From positions 53,008 through 110,371 of the forward strand of contig NPFB01000035.1 in assembly GCA_014084085.1 (NCBI GenBank): DNA of 57,364 bases, written 5' to 3'. The translations under genes were made by a program, and so were the position numbers. This DNA comes from Hondaea fermentalgiana (taxonomy: Eukaryota; Sar; Bigyra; Thraustochytrida; Thraustochytriidae). The notes beneath the pieces were generated by a model. That model was given only the letters and a program-made list of their open reading frames with translations, had not been told where the DNA came from and ran no database searches. Positions within the stretch are counted from its first letter, which is position 1; each line of letters opens with the position of its first letter. Below, in pieces: positions 37,476 to 46,188 of this stretch.

Positions 37476-40400
37476 ATGGCGGGCGCGGGGGAGGGCGCGG
37501 ACGACGCCCGGCGCGGCCAAGAGCAGCCCCTCGCGGACGCGCAGGGGCCGCCGGAGGAGGCCTCCGCCGACCGGCCAGGCCCCGGTACAGAACCGACCAC
37601 CGACCGCGAGGCTGACGCCGCGGAAACGGAGGAGGACGACAACCTTACCATCGGCCACAGCGACCACGAGGACGACGGGGAGGAGCTCGAGAATGGAGAT
37701 GGAGATGGAGGAGGAGGAGGAGGAGCTCGCGAGGACGAGGGACATCAAGGTAGCAGTGGCGGGGACGGGGACGGTGATCACGATGGTGAACGGCCGATGC
37801 TCGAAGAAGCCTTCGGCGGACGTCACGGAGACCAGAGCGCCAAGGATTCTCGTGCGCAGCTCGACCCCGAGCTGCAGAACGAAGCCATCAAGCCGACGTC
37901 CATGGACGATCTTGAAGACGAAGAGGACGACCAGGCCACGCCGGATACCCTCGACCCGTACGCACGATGGCTGCGCATCCTGGGATTCACCATGAGCAAG
38001 ACTGTACCTCAGCCTGGTAAAGGCGAAAAAGTAGAGCTCATCCAACTCCGCGTACCCTTTACGAGCACCTTTGTCCGCCAGCAAGCGAAGAGAGGCTGCA
38101 ACGAGAGGCTTTCGAATACTACGCGCACGGCCAAGTATAACATTTGGACGTTCTTCCCCCGAGCGGCCGGCCACCAGTTCCTGCGTTACACCAACGCCTT
38201 TTACCTTTTTATCGCCATCATTGCTCTCATTGGCTATTTTGGTGAAAACCTTTGGACCGTCTCCTTCAACCCAGTCACTATTATCGCCCTCCTCATCGTA
38301 GTCGTGGGCGTGGCGCTCATCTTTGAAGGACTCGATGATTGGCGGCGGCACAGCGGCGACCGCGAGACAAATAATGCCACAGTCTCTCGTATTCGCAAAG
38401 GCGAGATCGAAGAGACGACTTGGGGCGAGCTCGTGCCCGGCGACCTCGTTTACGTCAATGACCGCGAGTCCGTACCAGCCGATATTGTCCTGCTCGCTTC
38501 GTACGGCGCGGACGCCAAAGGCTCGACGTGCTACATTGAGACGAGTGGGATCGACGGAGAGACGAATTTAAAAATCAAGGAGGTCCCGAAATTCATGACA
38601 GCTTCCCTTTTTCGCAACGTAGAGGCGCGGGAGTCTCTACAATCCTCGCGCATGACAAGCAAACGCATGTCGAGCTACATGAGCACGCCCGAGGTTCAAC
38701 TTCACGAGAAACAACGCCTCGCTCGCATTATTCCGACGCTTTGCGCTGGACTCTACGAATACGAGCAGCCCAATGTCTTTATGCAATTTAATGCGACCTT
38801 TGTTCCTCGCTCCAGCTTTAATGGCGACCCTCTAGAGAACCCGCCCTCGGAAAACGACAAAAAATCGCTCGATTTCAAGAACCTCATCCTCCGCGGGTCG
38901 CAGCTTCGCAACACCAAGTGGATTGTCGGTCTTGTGGTGTACGCTGGGCCAGAGACCAAGTTGGCGCTCTCGCGGCGGCCGTCGCCCGCCAAGTTCGGCC
39001 GCATTGACACCTTTATGAACCGCATTCTGGCCGTTGTGACGGTGATCATGATTGTGCTCATCATTTTTGCCGACGTCTTGCTTTTCACCACCACGCCAGA
39101 CACGGCAACCATGTGGTACTTTCAGTACACAAGCTCCACGGTGGACGCATTTACGACACCAGGCCCACTTGCCTACCTCTTCACCTTTTTGATTCTGTTT
39201 TCCAACATTATCCCCATTCCCATCATCATCATTGTGGAAATCCTCAATTTCTATGCCCAGGCCGTCATTCAATGGGACCTCGAGCTTTATCACGACAAGA
39301 CAGATACTGCAGCCTCGTGTCGCACGAGTAACCTCGTTGCGGAAATCGGCCAAATCACGCATGTCTTTAGCGACAAAACGGGCACCCTTACGCGCAATCA
39401 AATGAAGATGATCGGATGCTGGGTGGATGGGAAAATGTACGGTCACCAGCCACCGCCGCCCGACAAGAGCGAAATGGAAAACGTTGGTGGTGCTTCTAGT
39501 AAATCCGGCAACGACGGTGAGAAAGATGATCCGGCTGCGCCAAAGTCGTTCTCGTCAGAGGACAAACAGGCGTTGGAGGCCATCGTTGAGCAAGAAGTCG
39601 CCGACCGCAATTCGGGCCGCATTCCCAGCTCCCCCGTGAGTATTCCCGAGGAACTATCCAACAGTATCAATGGTTCCTCGAAACGTAACAGCGGCGGCTT
39701 TGAAGACTTGGAGCTCGGCAACGGCGGCAGCACCACCAAGCGTCACGCCGACGATGATGCCGGCGATTCCACCGACATTGACGACGACGCCTCAGGCCGA
39801 AACCTGGGATCCGAAGACAACTTTGGGTGCGATGACGTTGACGATGACACTAACTCAGAGGCTTCGATGAAGTCAATCGACGTCGAGGAAGTCTTTCAGG
39901 ATGCCATTGGTTTACTGCAGGAAAACTCGAATACCGATGAGCATCGCGCCGTGCTTGACTTCTTTGTCTTGCTCGCCGTTTGCCACACCGTTGTTCTCGA
40001 CTGGGATGAACACGGCGAGCCTGTTCTTAACGCAGAAAGTCCAGATGAGGAAGCCTTTGTCCGCGCTGCAGGCGTCTGTGGTGTTGACTTGCAATCTACG
40101 AGCGACGGCCGTATCGTGATCAAGACGCCGCATTTCGAAGACGAGTACAAGGTGCTCGCGGTCAACCCGTTCAACAGCTCCCGCAAGCGCATGTCGCTTG
40201 TGCTAAACCGCACGAGCGACAACTCCATTGTCCTCATGATGAAGGGAGCAGACAATATGATGCTTGAGCGTCTGGCTCCTGATGAAATGGAAAAGGTCGA
40301 GGAGCTCTCCGAGGCGCTCACACGCTACTCGTGGAACGGGTTGCGGACCTTGGTCATGGGTAAACGGGAGCTCACCCCTGACGAGTACGAGGAGTGGCAC

Positions 40401-42884
40401 GAGACGTACAAATCCGCTCTCGTGGCCAAGAGTAGCGAACGCGCCGGCGCCCTCGCCAAGGCTGCAGAGATGGTCGAAAGAGACGTGGTGCTCGTGGGGG
40501 CGAGTGCCGTCGAAGATCAGCTGCAGCTTGGCGTCCCGCAGGCCATCAAAACGTTGCGTGACGCTGGTACCCAAGTTTGGGTTCTCACAGGAGACAAGGT
40601 AGAAACGGCCATCAACATTGGCCTCTCGAGTAACCTGCTCGACTCTTCAATGTTTCAGCTCAAACTGATTGGCGACGATGTGCATCACTTGGAGTCGCAG
40701 CTCGACGAGATTCTCGATGTCTTGCAGCAGGCGACGGATGGCGTAGACCTGAACTGGGATCGCTTTCACACATCGTCTCACATCCAGCGTCATCTCACTC
40801 TCGATGAGCGTGATGGAGCGCAGAATACAGAGTCTGTCTTTGGTTCGACCATGTCAAAGATGAAATCTTGCCTGGTGTCCTTTGCGCGTCCTTTTCGCGA
40901 GTTCCGTCGCTTCATGCACAACTTTTTGCAGGCGCGATCGACGAACAAACAGTTTCAGGCCAATGTCGCGCTCATTGTGAGCGGTAACGCCCTGGAGCAG
41001 CTCTTGCACGAGCAAAAGGGATCCATCGAGCTGCAGCAGAAACTTCTTTACGCCGCGCGCGCTTGCAAGGTCGTCTTGGCGTGCCGCGTGAGCCCTGCGC
41101 AAAAGTCTCTCATTGTTGAGATGGTGCGCTACGCTCCAGACGTCAAGCAGCTTCCTACACCGCCTGTCACGCTCGCGATTGGCGATGGCGCCAACGATGT
41201 GCCAATGATCCAGGCTGCCCACGTGGGTATTGGCATCTCGGGCATGGAAGGTCGTCAGGCTGTCAACAGCAGTGACTTTGCAATTGCTCAATTCCGCTTC
41301 CTTGTTCGTCTCATGCTCGTTCATGGCCGTTGGACCTACCGGCGGCAGGCCAATCTCATCAACTACATTGTGTATTCATGGCTTGTCTATACGGGCCTTC
41401 TCTTCATGTACCTGCCGTACAGTCTCTACAGTGGTCAGCAAATCTTTTACGAGACTCTTTACACCTCGTTTTTTGCGTACTTTGCAAACGTGGCGGTGGT
41501 GGCTCATGGTTGGTTCGAGCGCGATCTCACGCCGCAAACGGTGATGCGCAATCCCTGGGTGTACAGCGTAGGTGTCAATTCCAACGACCTCAACTTCAAA
41601 AAGCTCGGGGCCGTCACCTTTGTGTCTTTTCTTCACATTCTTCTCCTCTTTGGCTTTCTCTTTTCGGTGCTTCCTAGTACAGTGCCGCTCGATATTCTCG
41701 GCTCGGCCATGTTCGTCGGTCTCATCATGATCCTCTACACACGGCAAGCTCTTGTGGGCTCCACCTACGTGAGCATTACCGTTGGCATTTTCATATTGGA
41801 TCTCATGTGCTTTTTCATCGTTATGGCCAGCATTCAGTCGCCACCCATCATCTACACCGAGTCCGAGGGCGCGGGCATGATATGGTCAGCCGTTGTTCTT
41901 TGCATGATGTCTGTTGTCGTGTTCGATTCCACCGTGCGCATTTCTCGCAAGGAATTCTTCCCGCATCCGGAGCAGGTCCTGCAAGAACTTGATCGCGGTT
42001 ACTTTAAGGGTAGCAAGCATGCGCGTCATTCGCATCAAGACGCTTTTCTCGTGCTGGAAGACTTTGGTCGTCTCACGGCGCTGCCCTTCGCGATTGCTAC
42101 ACAGCGCATTGGCAACATTATTGAGAAGCGCGAGCTCGCGCAGCGTCAAAAGGACATGGAGAGCATCGGATCGATCTCGCAGCTGGACATGGTGGAACGG
42201 AGTTTGTCGGCCCCAGCCTCGGCGCACCTCGTGGCGTCGCGCTTCTCAGAAGACTCGACAATGATGGGCGAGCGTGCAAACTCGTCGATCGCGCACCCGA
42301 CATCGCAGTCTGCCTTCCAGCGCATGACTCCCGCCTTTGACTTTGACTTTTCTACATTTGGAAGTGACGTGCGTGCGAGTTTCCGTCGCATGGGTGCAAA
42401 CGCTCGTGCGCCGTCCTTGCGTTCTGCTTCGGCGGGCAACCGTGTACCGCCGTCCGTTAACGAAGAAGATGCAGATCCCTTGCCGCATACCGACAGCGAA
42501 AGCTCGCACGTCGACAACGACGCATACATGACCTCTGCACGTCGTTTTGATTTGCAAAAGTTCTTTCCCTTTGCACGCAAGAAGGGTTCGCTCGAAGAGA
42601 TTGCCGAGCTTGAAGAAACGGAGGAGAACGGCGGCGGGGATGAGTCCCCATCCCCAGTGGAGGCGCAGGCACATAGTAGCGACGAATTGGGAGGCAACGA
42701 AGAGAAGGACAACCACAAGAATGAGGACGGAGACGATGGTTCGCTGCCGTCCCCTCCTACTCTTGAATCCTCTGCGCATGGTAACATCACGGAGGAGGAG
42801 GTGCCGCAAGAACATCAATCAGAAGAGTCTCAGAATGAGCAAAACAAGCAAGCTGTCGATGATGAGAAGACGCGTCAGGGTTAA
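37476..42884 (+). CDS. P4-type ATPase (phospholipid flippase)
   Basis: An 1,802-residue protein; the start ATG (GCGATGGCGG) begins a 180-residue acidic, Gly/Asp-rich extension. The P4 core is clear: first membrane pair with VSFNPVTIIALL, the actuator DGET at 360-363, the phosphorylation site DKTGTLT with Asp633 and the hinge GDGANDVPM at 1236-1244. An acidic, Ser/Asp-rich insertion of about 150 residues separates the phosphorylation site from the nucleotide-binding domain. The TM4 motif reads PIPI instead of the usual PISL. About ten membrane segments are expected. The C-terminal 350 residues are hydrophilic and acidic, probably regulatory. Such enzymes flip aminophospholipids to the cytosolic leaflet, usually with a CDC50 subunit. 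Confidence 0.95.
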   Translation: MAGAGEGADDARRGQEQPLADAQGPPEEASADRPGPGTEPTTDREADAAETEEDDNLTIGHSDHEDDGEELENGDGDGGGGGGAREDEGHQGSSGGDGDGDHDGERPMLEEAFGGRHGDQSAKDSRAQLDPELQNEAIKPTSMDDLEDEEDDQATPDTLDPYARWLRILGFTMSKTVPQPGKGEKVELIQLRVPFTSTFVRQQAKRGCNERLSNTTRTAKYNIWTFFPRAAGHQFLRYTNAFYLFIAIIALIGYFGENLWTVSFNPVTIIALLIVVVGVALIFEGLDDWRRHSGDRETNNATVSRIRKGEIEETTWGELVPGDLVYVNDRESVPADIVLLASYGADAKGSTCYIETSGIDGETNLKIKEVPKFMTASLFRNVEARESLQSSRMTSKRMSSYMSTPEVQLHEKQRLARIIPTLCAGLYEYEQPNVFMQFNATFVPRSSFNGDPLENPPSENDKKSLDFKNLILRGSQLRNTKWIVGLVVYAGPETKLALSRRPSPAKFGRIDTFMNRILAVVTVIMIVLIIFADVLLFTTTPDTATMWYFQYTSSTVDAFTTPGPLAYLFTFLILFSNIIPIPIIIIVEILNFYAQAVIQWDLELYHDKTDTAASCRTSNLVAEIGQITHVFSDKTGTLTRNQMKMIGCWVDGKMYGHQPPPPDKSEMENVGGASSKSGNDGEKDDPAAPKSFSSEDKQALEAIVEQEVADRNSGRIPSSPVSIPEELSNSINGSSKRNSGGFEDLELGNGGSTTKRHADDDAGDSTDIDDDASGRNLGSEDNFGCDDVDDDTNSEASMKSIDVEEVFQDAIGLLQENSNTDEHRAVLDFFVLLAVCHTVVLDWDEHGEPVLNAESPDEEAFVRAAGVCGVDLQSTSDGRIVIKTPHFEDEYKVLAVNPFNSSRKRMSLVLNRTSDNSIVLMMKGADNMMLERLAPDEMEKVEELSEALTRYSWNGLRTLVMGKRELTPDEYEEWHETYKSALVAKSSERAGALAKAAEMVERDVVLVGASAVEDQLQLGVPQAIKTLRDAGTQVWVLTGDKVETAINIGLSSNLLDSSMFQLKLIGDDVHHLESQLDEILDVLQQATDGVDLNWDRFHTSSHIQRHLTLDERDGAQNTESVFGSTMSKMKSCLVSFARPFREFRRFMHNFLQARSTNKQFQANVALIVSGNALEQLLHEQKGSIELQQKLLYAARACKVVLACRVSPAQKSLIVEMVRYAPDVKQLPTPPVTLAIGDGANDVPMIQAAHVGIGISGMEGRQAVNSSDFAIAQFRFLVRLMLVHGRWTYRRQANLINYIVYSWLVYTGLLFMYLPYSLYSGQQIFYETLYTSFFAYFANVAVVAHGWFERDLTPQTVMRNPWVYSVGVNSNDLNFKKLGAVTFVSFLHILLLFGFLFSVLPSTVPLDILGSAMFVGLIMILYTRQALVGSTYVSITVGIFILDLMCFFIVMASIQSPPIIYTESEGAGMIWSAVVLCMMSVVVFDSTVRISRKEFFPHPEQVLQELDRGYFKGSKHARHSHQDAFLVLEDFGRLTALPFAIATQRIGNIIEKRELAQRQKDMESIGSISQLDMVERSLSAPASAHLVASRFSEDSTMMGERANSSIAHPTSQSAFQRMTPAFDFDFSTFGSDVRASFRRMGANARAPSLRSASAGNRVPPSVNEEDADPLPHTDSESSHVDNDAYMTSARRFDLQKFFPFARKKGSLEEIAELEETEENGGGDESPSPVEAQAHSSDELGGNEEKDNHKNEDGDDGSLPSPPTLESSAHGNITEEEVPQEHQSEESQNEQNKQAVDDEKTRQG

Positions 42885-43162
42885 GGCAGGCCGTGCATCG
42901 TGTCAAGTACGAGCACGAGAACGCGCCCCCAAAAAACCACAAAAAAAAAACTTGGCAACTTATTCAATTTTCTCCACTCTCTCTTTCTCAATCTATCTTT
43001 CTCTCTCTCTCTTGTCGAGAGCCAAATCAAAATTCACTGGTCCTGCATTCTCTGTTTGAAAAGAAAACAAAATTAGCAGCGCAAAAGGACACACGAAGAC
43101 AAGCAAGACAATCCAACGTGCATTGCGAATCACGCCGAAATACAACTTTGGCCGCAGCGTGC

Positions 43163-45532
43163 TTACTTTTTCCTCTTGCGCTTGCCGCCCTGCACCACCG
43201 GCGTCGGATAGACGGGGCGCTTGGAAAAGGGAACGTTGACAGGATTGCCGCTGAGTTGCAAGCGCAAGAGTTTTTGCGCCATAAACACCGACGCCGTCTC
43301 GAGCTCGCGCAAGAGCGTCTGGAACGGGTCAATGGCGATCTTGGTCGCATCCTGACGGGTGCTTAACGCACTAGCCTTGACGTCAACCATGAGGGAGAGC
43401 TCTGCTTCGAGTTCATTGTACGTGTAGTCGATGAGCTGGCCATGGTTTTTGGAGTGAAATTCGGACTCGCGCGCAGTCACCGAGTACTTGGTGCCATCCG
43501 TGCGCTCCATTTGAATAGCCAAGCGACCCGCGATAAGATTGATATCGATGGGCTTTTCGATGGCACGATACACCTGAGGTGGCGTAATAACACCCGAGCA
43601 GCACTTTACGTGCATAACGGCGACACGGCCACGTCCTGTTGCATAGTGTGCCATATAGTTGCGCAGCGACTGCGTTTCTGGCTCGGAAAAGTTCGCTGGG
43701 CCCTGGAAGCTGTCAAGCTTGGCGCCCTCCTTGAGACGCTTTCCAAAGCCCCACGAGACACCGTCGAGACCCCAGTTCGTCTCGAGATCAACGCCGTGAG
43801 AGCCAGACACAGCGACACGGCGGTTCTTGCACCAGGACCGGGCGCTGCTTGGCGTATGCAGGTGGGAATAATCAAAGCCACCCGGATTTGCAATCATCAC
43901 AAAATGGAACTGCACTGCATCAAGCAAGGCCTTGGTGGTCTCACCACGGCCCTTGATGGCCATGGCAGTGTGTAGGATTCCCATTGATGAAGTCCACTCG
44001 CAACCTTTGAGCGTGCCAATGACAAAGACATGCTTGCCACGACGTCCGTTACCAACACGGAGACTCATGATGGCTTGAGGTTTCTTCTTGTCCGCCGTGT
44101 CACCAATCTCCACCAGATCTACATCCTTGTAGTGATCTGCGAGCTCCTTGGCAACAGCAAGAATCTCACGCTGAGAGCGGTAACGAAGAAAGACGCTCTT
44201 GTGCTTCCCGTACACAGGGTCGCGCGCCGTAAGGCGGTTGTAGTCTCCAGGAGGAAGAATGTCTCGAAGGGCCTTTTTCGAAAGGGCTTCAAGGTCGGCA
44301 GCATCCGAGGGAACCTCTTTGAGACTCTCGCGGAGGGCAGCAAGACGTGCAGCTTCGACCTCCTCTGGCCGCAAGGGCTCCGGCTTGATTCGCTTGACAC
44401 CTTCCTGGATAAGTTCTCCGAGACGGTCGTCATCTTCCGAGCTCGTTTCAAATGAGAAGTCGCCGCTGTCAAAGTCTTCCAAGTCTTTGAAGAGATCCTC
44501 GACGTCGTCATCAGCTTGCGCCGAGCCCCCGCCAAGACTCGAAAATAGGTTTTCGAGCTCAGAGTCGGTCTCGGTGGGCTCAGATTCTTCTGAGGTCGTC
44601 TCGTCTCCTTCCTCTTCTCCTTCCTCTTCTTCCTTTTCTTCTTCTTCTTCTTCTTCTTCGGCCTCGCCCTCTTCTCCTTCGTCAGCAGTGTCTTCCTCCT
44701 CAACCTCGCCGCCCTCTTCTTCTTCTGTCTCTTCTTCTTCTCCGTTGTCGGTCTCGTCTCCAGCGAAGATCTCGCCAATGGTTTCGTCATTCGAAACTCC
44801 TTCAACGTCATCGCTGCTATCATCAACCGTGATGTCGGTTGGAGAGTCGACGCTGTCGACATGTTCCCGATCGCCATCGAATCCGGTACTTTCGACATTC
44901 TGTCTTTCTGGCTCAACATAGGCTCCGTGGGTGTTGGCTGACTTGTCGCGCGCGGAGAAGTCGCCTCGCAGGCTGCCCTCGCTTGACGCATCCACGCGCA
45001 TGAGCGTGCAGGTGGAGGCTTGGAAGCGGAATGCAGGGCAACTTTGCGCAGCGCACGTGTCGCAGCATTCTTGCTCGGACGCAGCGCTGGTCTGTGCGAT
45101 CACAGCGCCGCTCTGCAGTGGTCTTGACAAGTCGGCAAAGGCGGTCTGGGACTCTACAAAGTACAGCGCTGCAGTGCCACAGAGCTCGTGTTTAGGATTC
45201 CGCAGCCGCAGTTCGCCGAGATGGTCGAGCGAGATGCCAGCGCTCACCCTTCCGCCCTGGTCTCCAGGCTTGATGCCGACGAGCGGCCGCATCGTCTCGC
45301 TCGCAGCGGACTCCTCGGTGGTCGTCGTCGCGCCGCCAAAGATGAGCTCTGGGAACATGTGCGAGCACAGCATCAGGATGCCCACCAGCGCAAGTCCGAG
45401 GCCGATCTTGAGCTTCCGCGTGGCCTGCGCGCTCCTGCGGTGCTCCTTGCTGTTCTCCGCCTGCAGCCTGCGCCAGTCGTCCTCGCGTCGCCGCACCGAG
45501 CGGCCGCCGCCGCGCACGTTGCGCATGAGCAT
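43163..45532 (-). CDS. Catalytically dead M14 carboxypeptidase-like membrane protein
   Basis: 789 residues from the ATG at 45532. The frame is open to 45781, but that extension is Arg/Ala-rich and overlaps the promoter zone. A signal anchor lies at 42-63. A Cys-rich PAN/apple-like segment follows at about 118-190 (SEQECCDTCAAQSCPAFRF), then a Glu-rich acidic region (about 215-385) and an M14 peptidase fold (about 450-770). Active-site residues are changed: the HxxE site reads TLKGCEW (Lys509 for His, Glu512 kept), the third zinc ligand is Lys643 (HVKCCSG), the Asn-Arg pair is Glu-Thr (GVDLETNWG) and the catalytic Glu is Asp (LMVDVKA). A binding or regulatory role is inferred. Its head-to-head neighbour is the intact paralogue. 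Confidence 0.85.
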   Translation of the reverse strand: MLMRNVRGGGRSVRRREDDWRRLQAENSKEHRRSAQATRKLKIGLGLALVGILMLCSHMFPELIFGGATTTTEESAASETMRPLVGIKPGDQGGRVSAGISLDHLGELRLRNPKHELCGTAALYFVESQTAFADLSRPLQSGAVIAQTSAASEQECCDTCAAQSCPAFRFQASTCTLMRVDASSEGSLRGDFSARDKSANTHGAYVEPERQNVESTGFDGDREHVDSVDSPTDITVDDSSDDVEGVSNDETIGEIFAGDETDNGEEEETEEEEGGEVEEEDTADEGEEGEAEEEEEEEEKEEEEGEEEGDETTSEESEPTETDSELENLFSSLGGGSAQADDDVEDLFKDLEDFDSGDFSFETSSEDDDRLGELIQEGVKRIKPEPLRPEEVEAARLAALRESLKEVPSDAADLEALSKKALRDILPPGDYNRLTARDPVYGKHKSVFLRYRSQREILAVAKELADHYKDVDLVEIGDTADKKKPQAIMSLRVGNGRRGKHVFVIGTLKGCEWTSSMGILHTAMAIKGRGETTKALLDAVQFHFVMIANPGGFDYSHLHTPSSARSWCKNRRVAVSGSHGVDLETNWGLDGVSWGFGKRLKEGAKLDSFQGPANFSEPETQSLRNYMAHYATGRGRVAVMHVKCCSGVITPPQVYRAIEKPIDINLIAGRLAIQMERTDGTKYSVTARESEFHSKNHGQLIDYTYNELEAELSLMVDVKASALSTRQDATKIAIDPFQTLLRELETASVFMAQKLLRLQLSGNPVNVPFSKRPVYPTPVVQGGKRKRKK

Positions 45533-46188
45533 CTTGCCGCGGTCTCGCGCCGGTCCTCGGCGCCTCGCCGCTCCCCGTTCGGCCGACCGCGCGGGGTCCG
45601 GACGCCGCGCGCGCGCTCGAGCGGACCGCCTCGCGGGCGGAGCTTGCCCTCTCGGCGGCCTCGCGCGCCCGCGAGCCGCGTGGTTGCGGACTTGCTCGCT
45701 GTCGCTCTGCTCGCCCTGCTCGCTCTGCTTGGTCGCCGTGGCGTGCCGGCTACTCGCGCTTTGCGACCTCTGCGGGCGCAAACCGCATTCCGCACTTGCC
45801 GCCGCGCCGCAAGTGCGCTATGCGCGGCGCGCGAAGGGCGCTTTCGCGCGCGGCAAGTCGGGAATGCGCGGCGCCAAGTGCGGCTAACGGGCAGGCAGTC
45901 GGCTCTCACAGGAGAAGAAGGGGGGGAAAAAGGAGAAAGAGGAGGGGAAGAAGGAGGCCCGAGCAGGCAGCAGCGACCAAGCTTTCCTGCCTCGCTCATT
46001 TTGGCAAAGACGGATCGCCCGCGCTCGCGACGGCGGGGAGCCGGGTCGGCCTGTCCGTCTGCTTACTTGCTTGCTCGCCTGCTTGCGTGTCTCGGATTTT
46101 GTGGTTTCTGGACGGCGAGGGAAAGGCAAGGTGAGACCTTGCGAGAGTCTTGCAATTTTGCTACGTGAGCTGGAGAGCTTTGCTCACC
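45533..46188. promoter_or_regulatory. Divergent promoter of the carboxypeptidase pair
   Basis: 656 bp between the two start codons, very GC-rich on the left, with array C in the middle. The right part contains TTGCTTGCTCGCC-type pyrimidine-rich tetramer runs (46060-46085), then the leader of the active paralogue. Confidence 0.6.
45790..45885 (-). promoter_or_regulatory. Promoter array C (21-22-bp units)
   Basis: Minus-strand ACTT cores (AAGT on plus) at 45811, 45855 and 45876, spaced 44 (two units) and 21 bp, with a decayed copy near 45833. One plus-oriented copy, CACTTGCCGCCGCGCC, lies at 45793. The best minus copies read CACTTGGCGCCGCGCATT and CACTTGCGGCGCGGCGG. The array lies about 250-350 bp upstream of the pseudo-carboxypeptidase start. 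Confidence 0.5.

Noticed and set aside
44259..44921. 220-codon plus-strand Ser-rich frame
   Set aside because: Antisense of the Glu-rich linker in the pseudo-carboxypeptidase.
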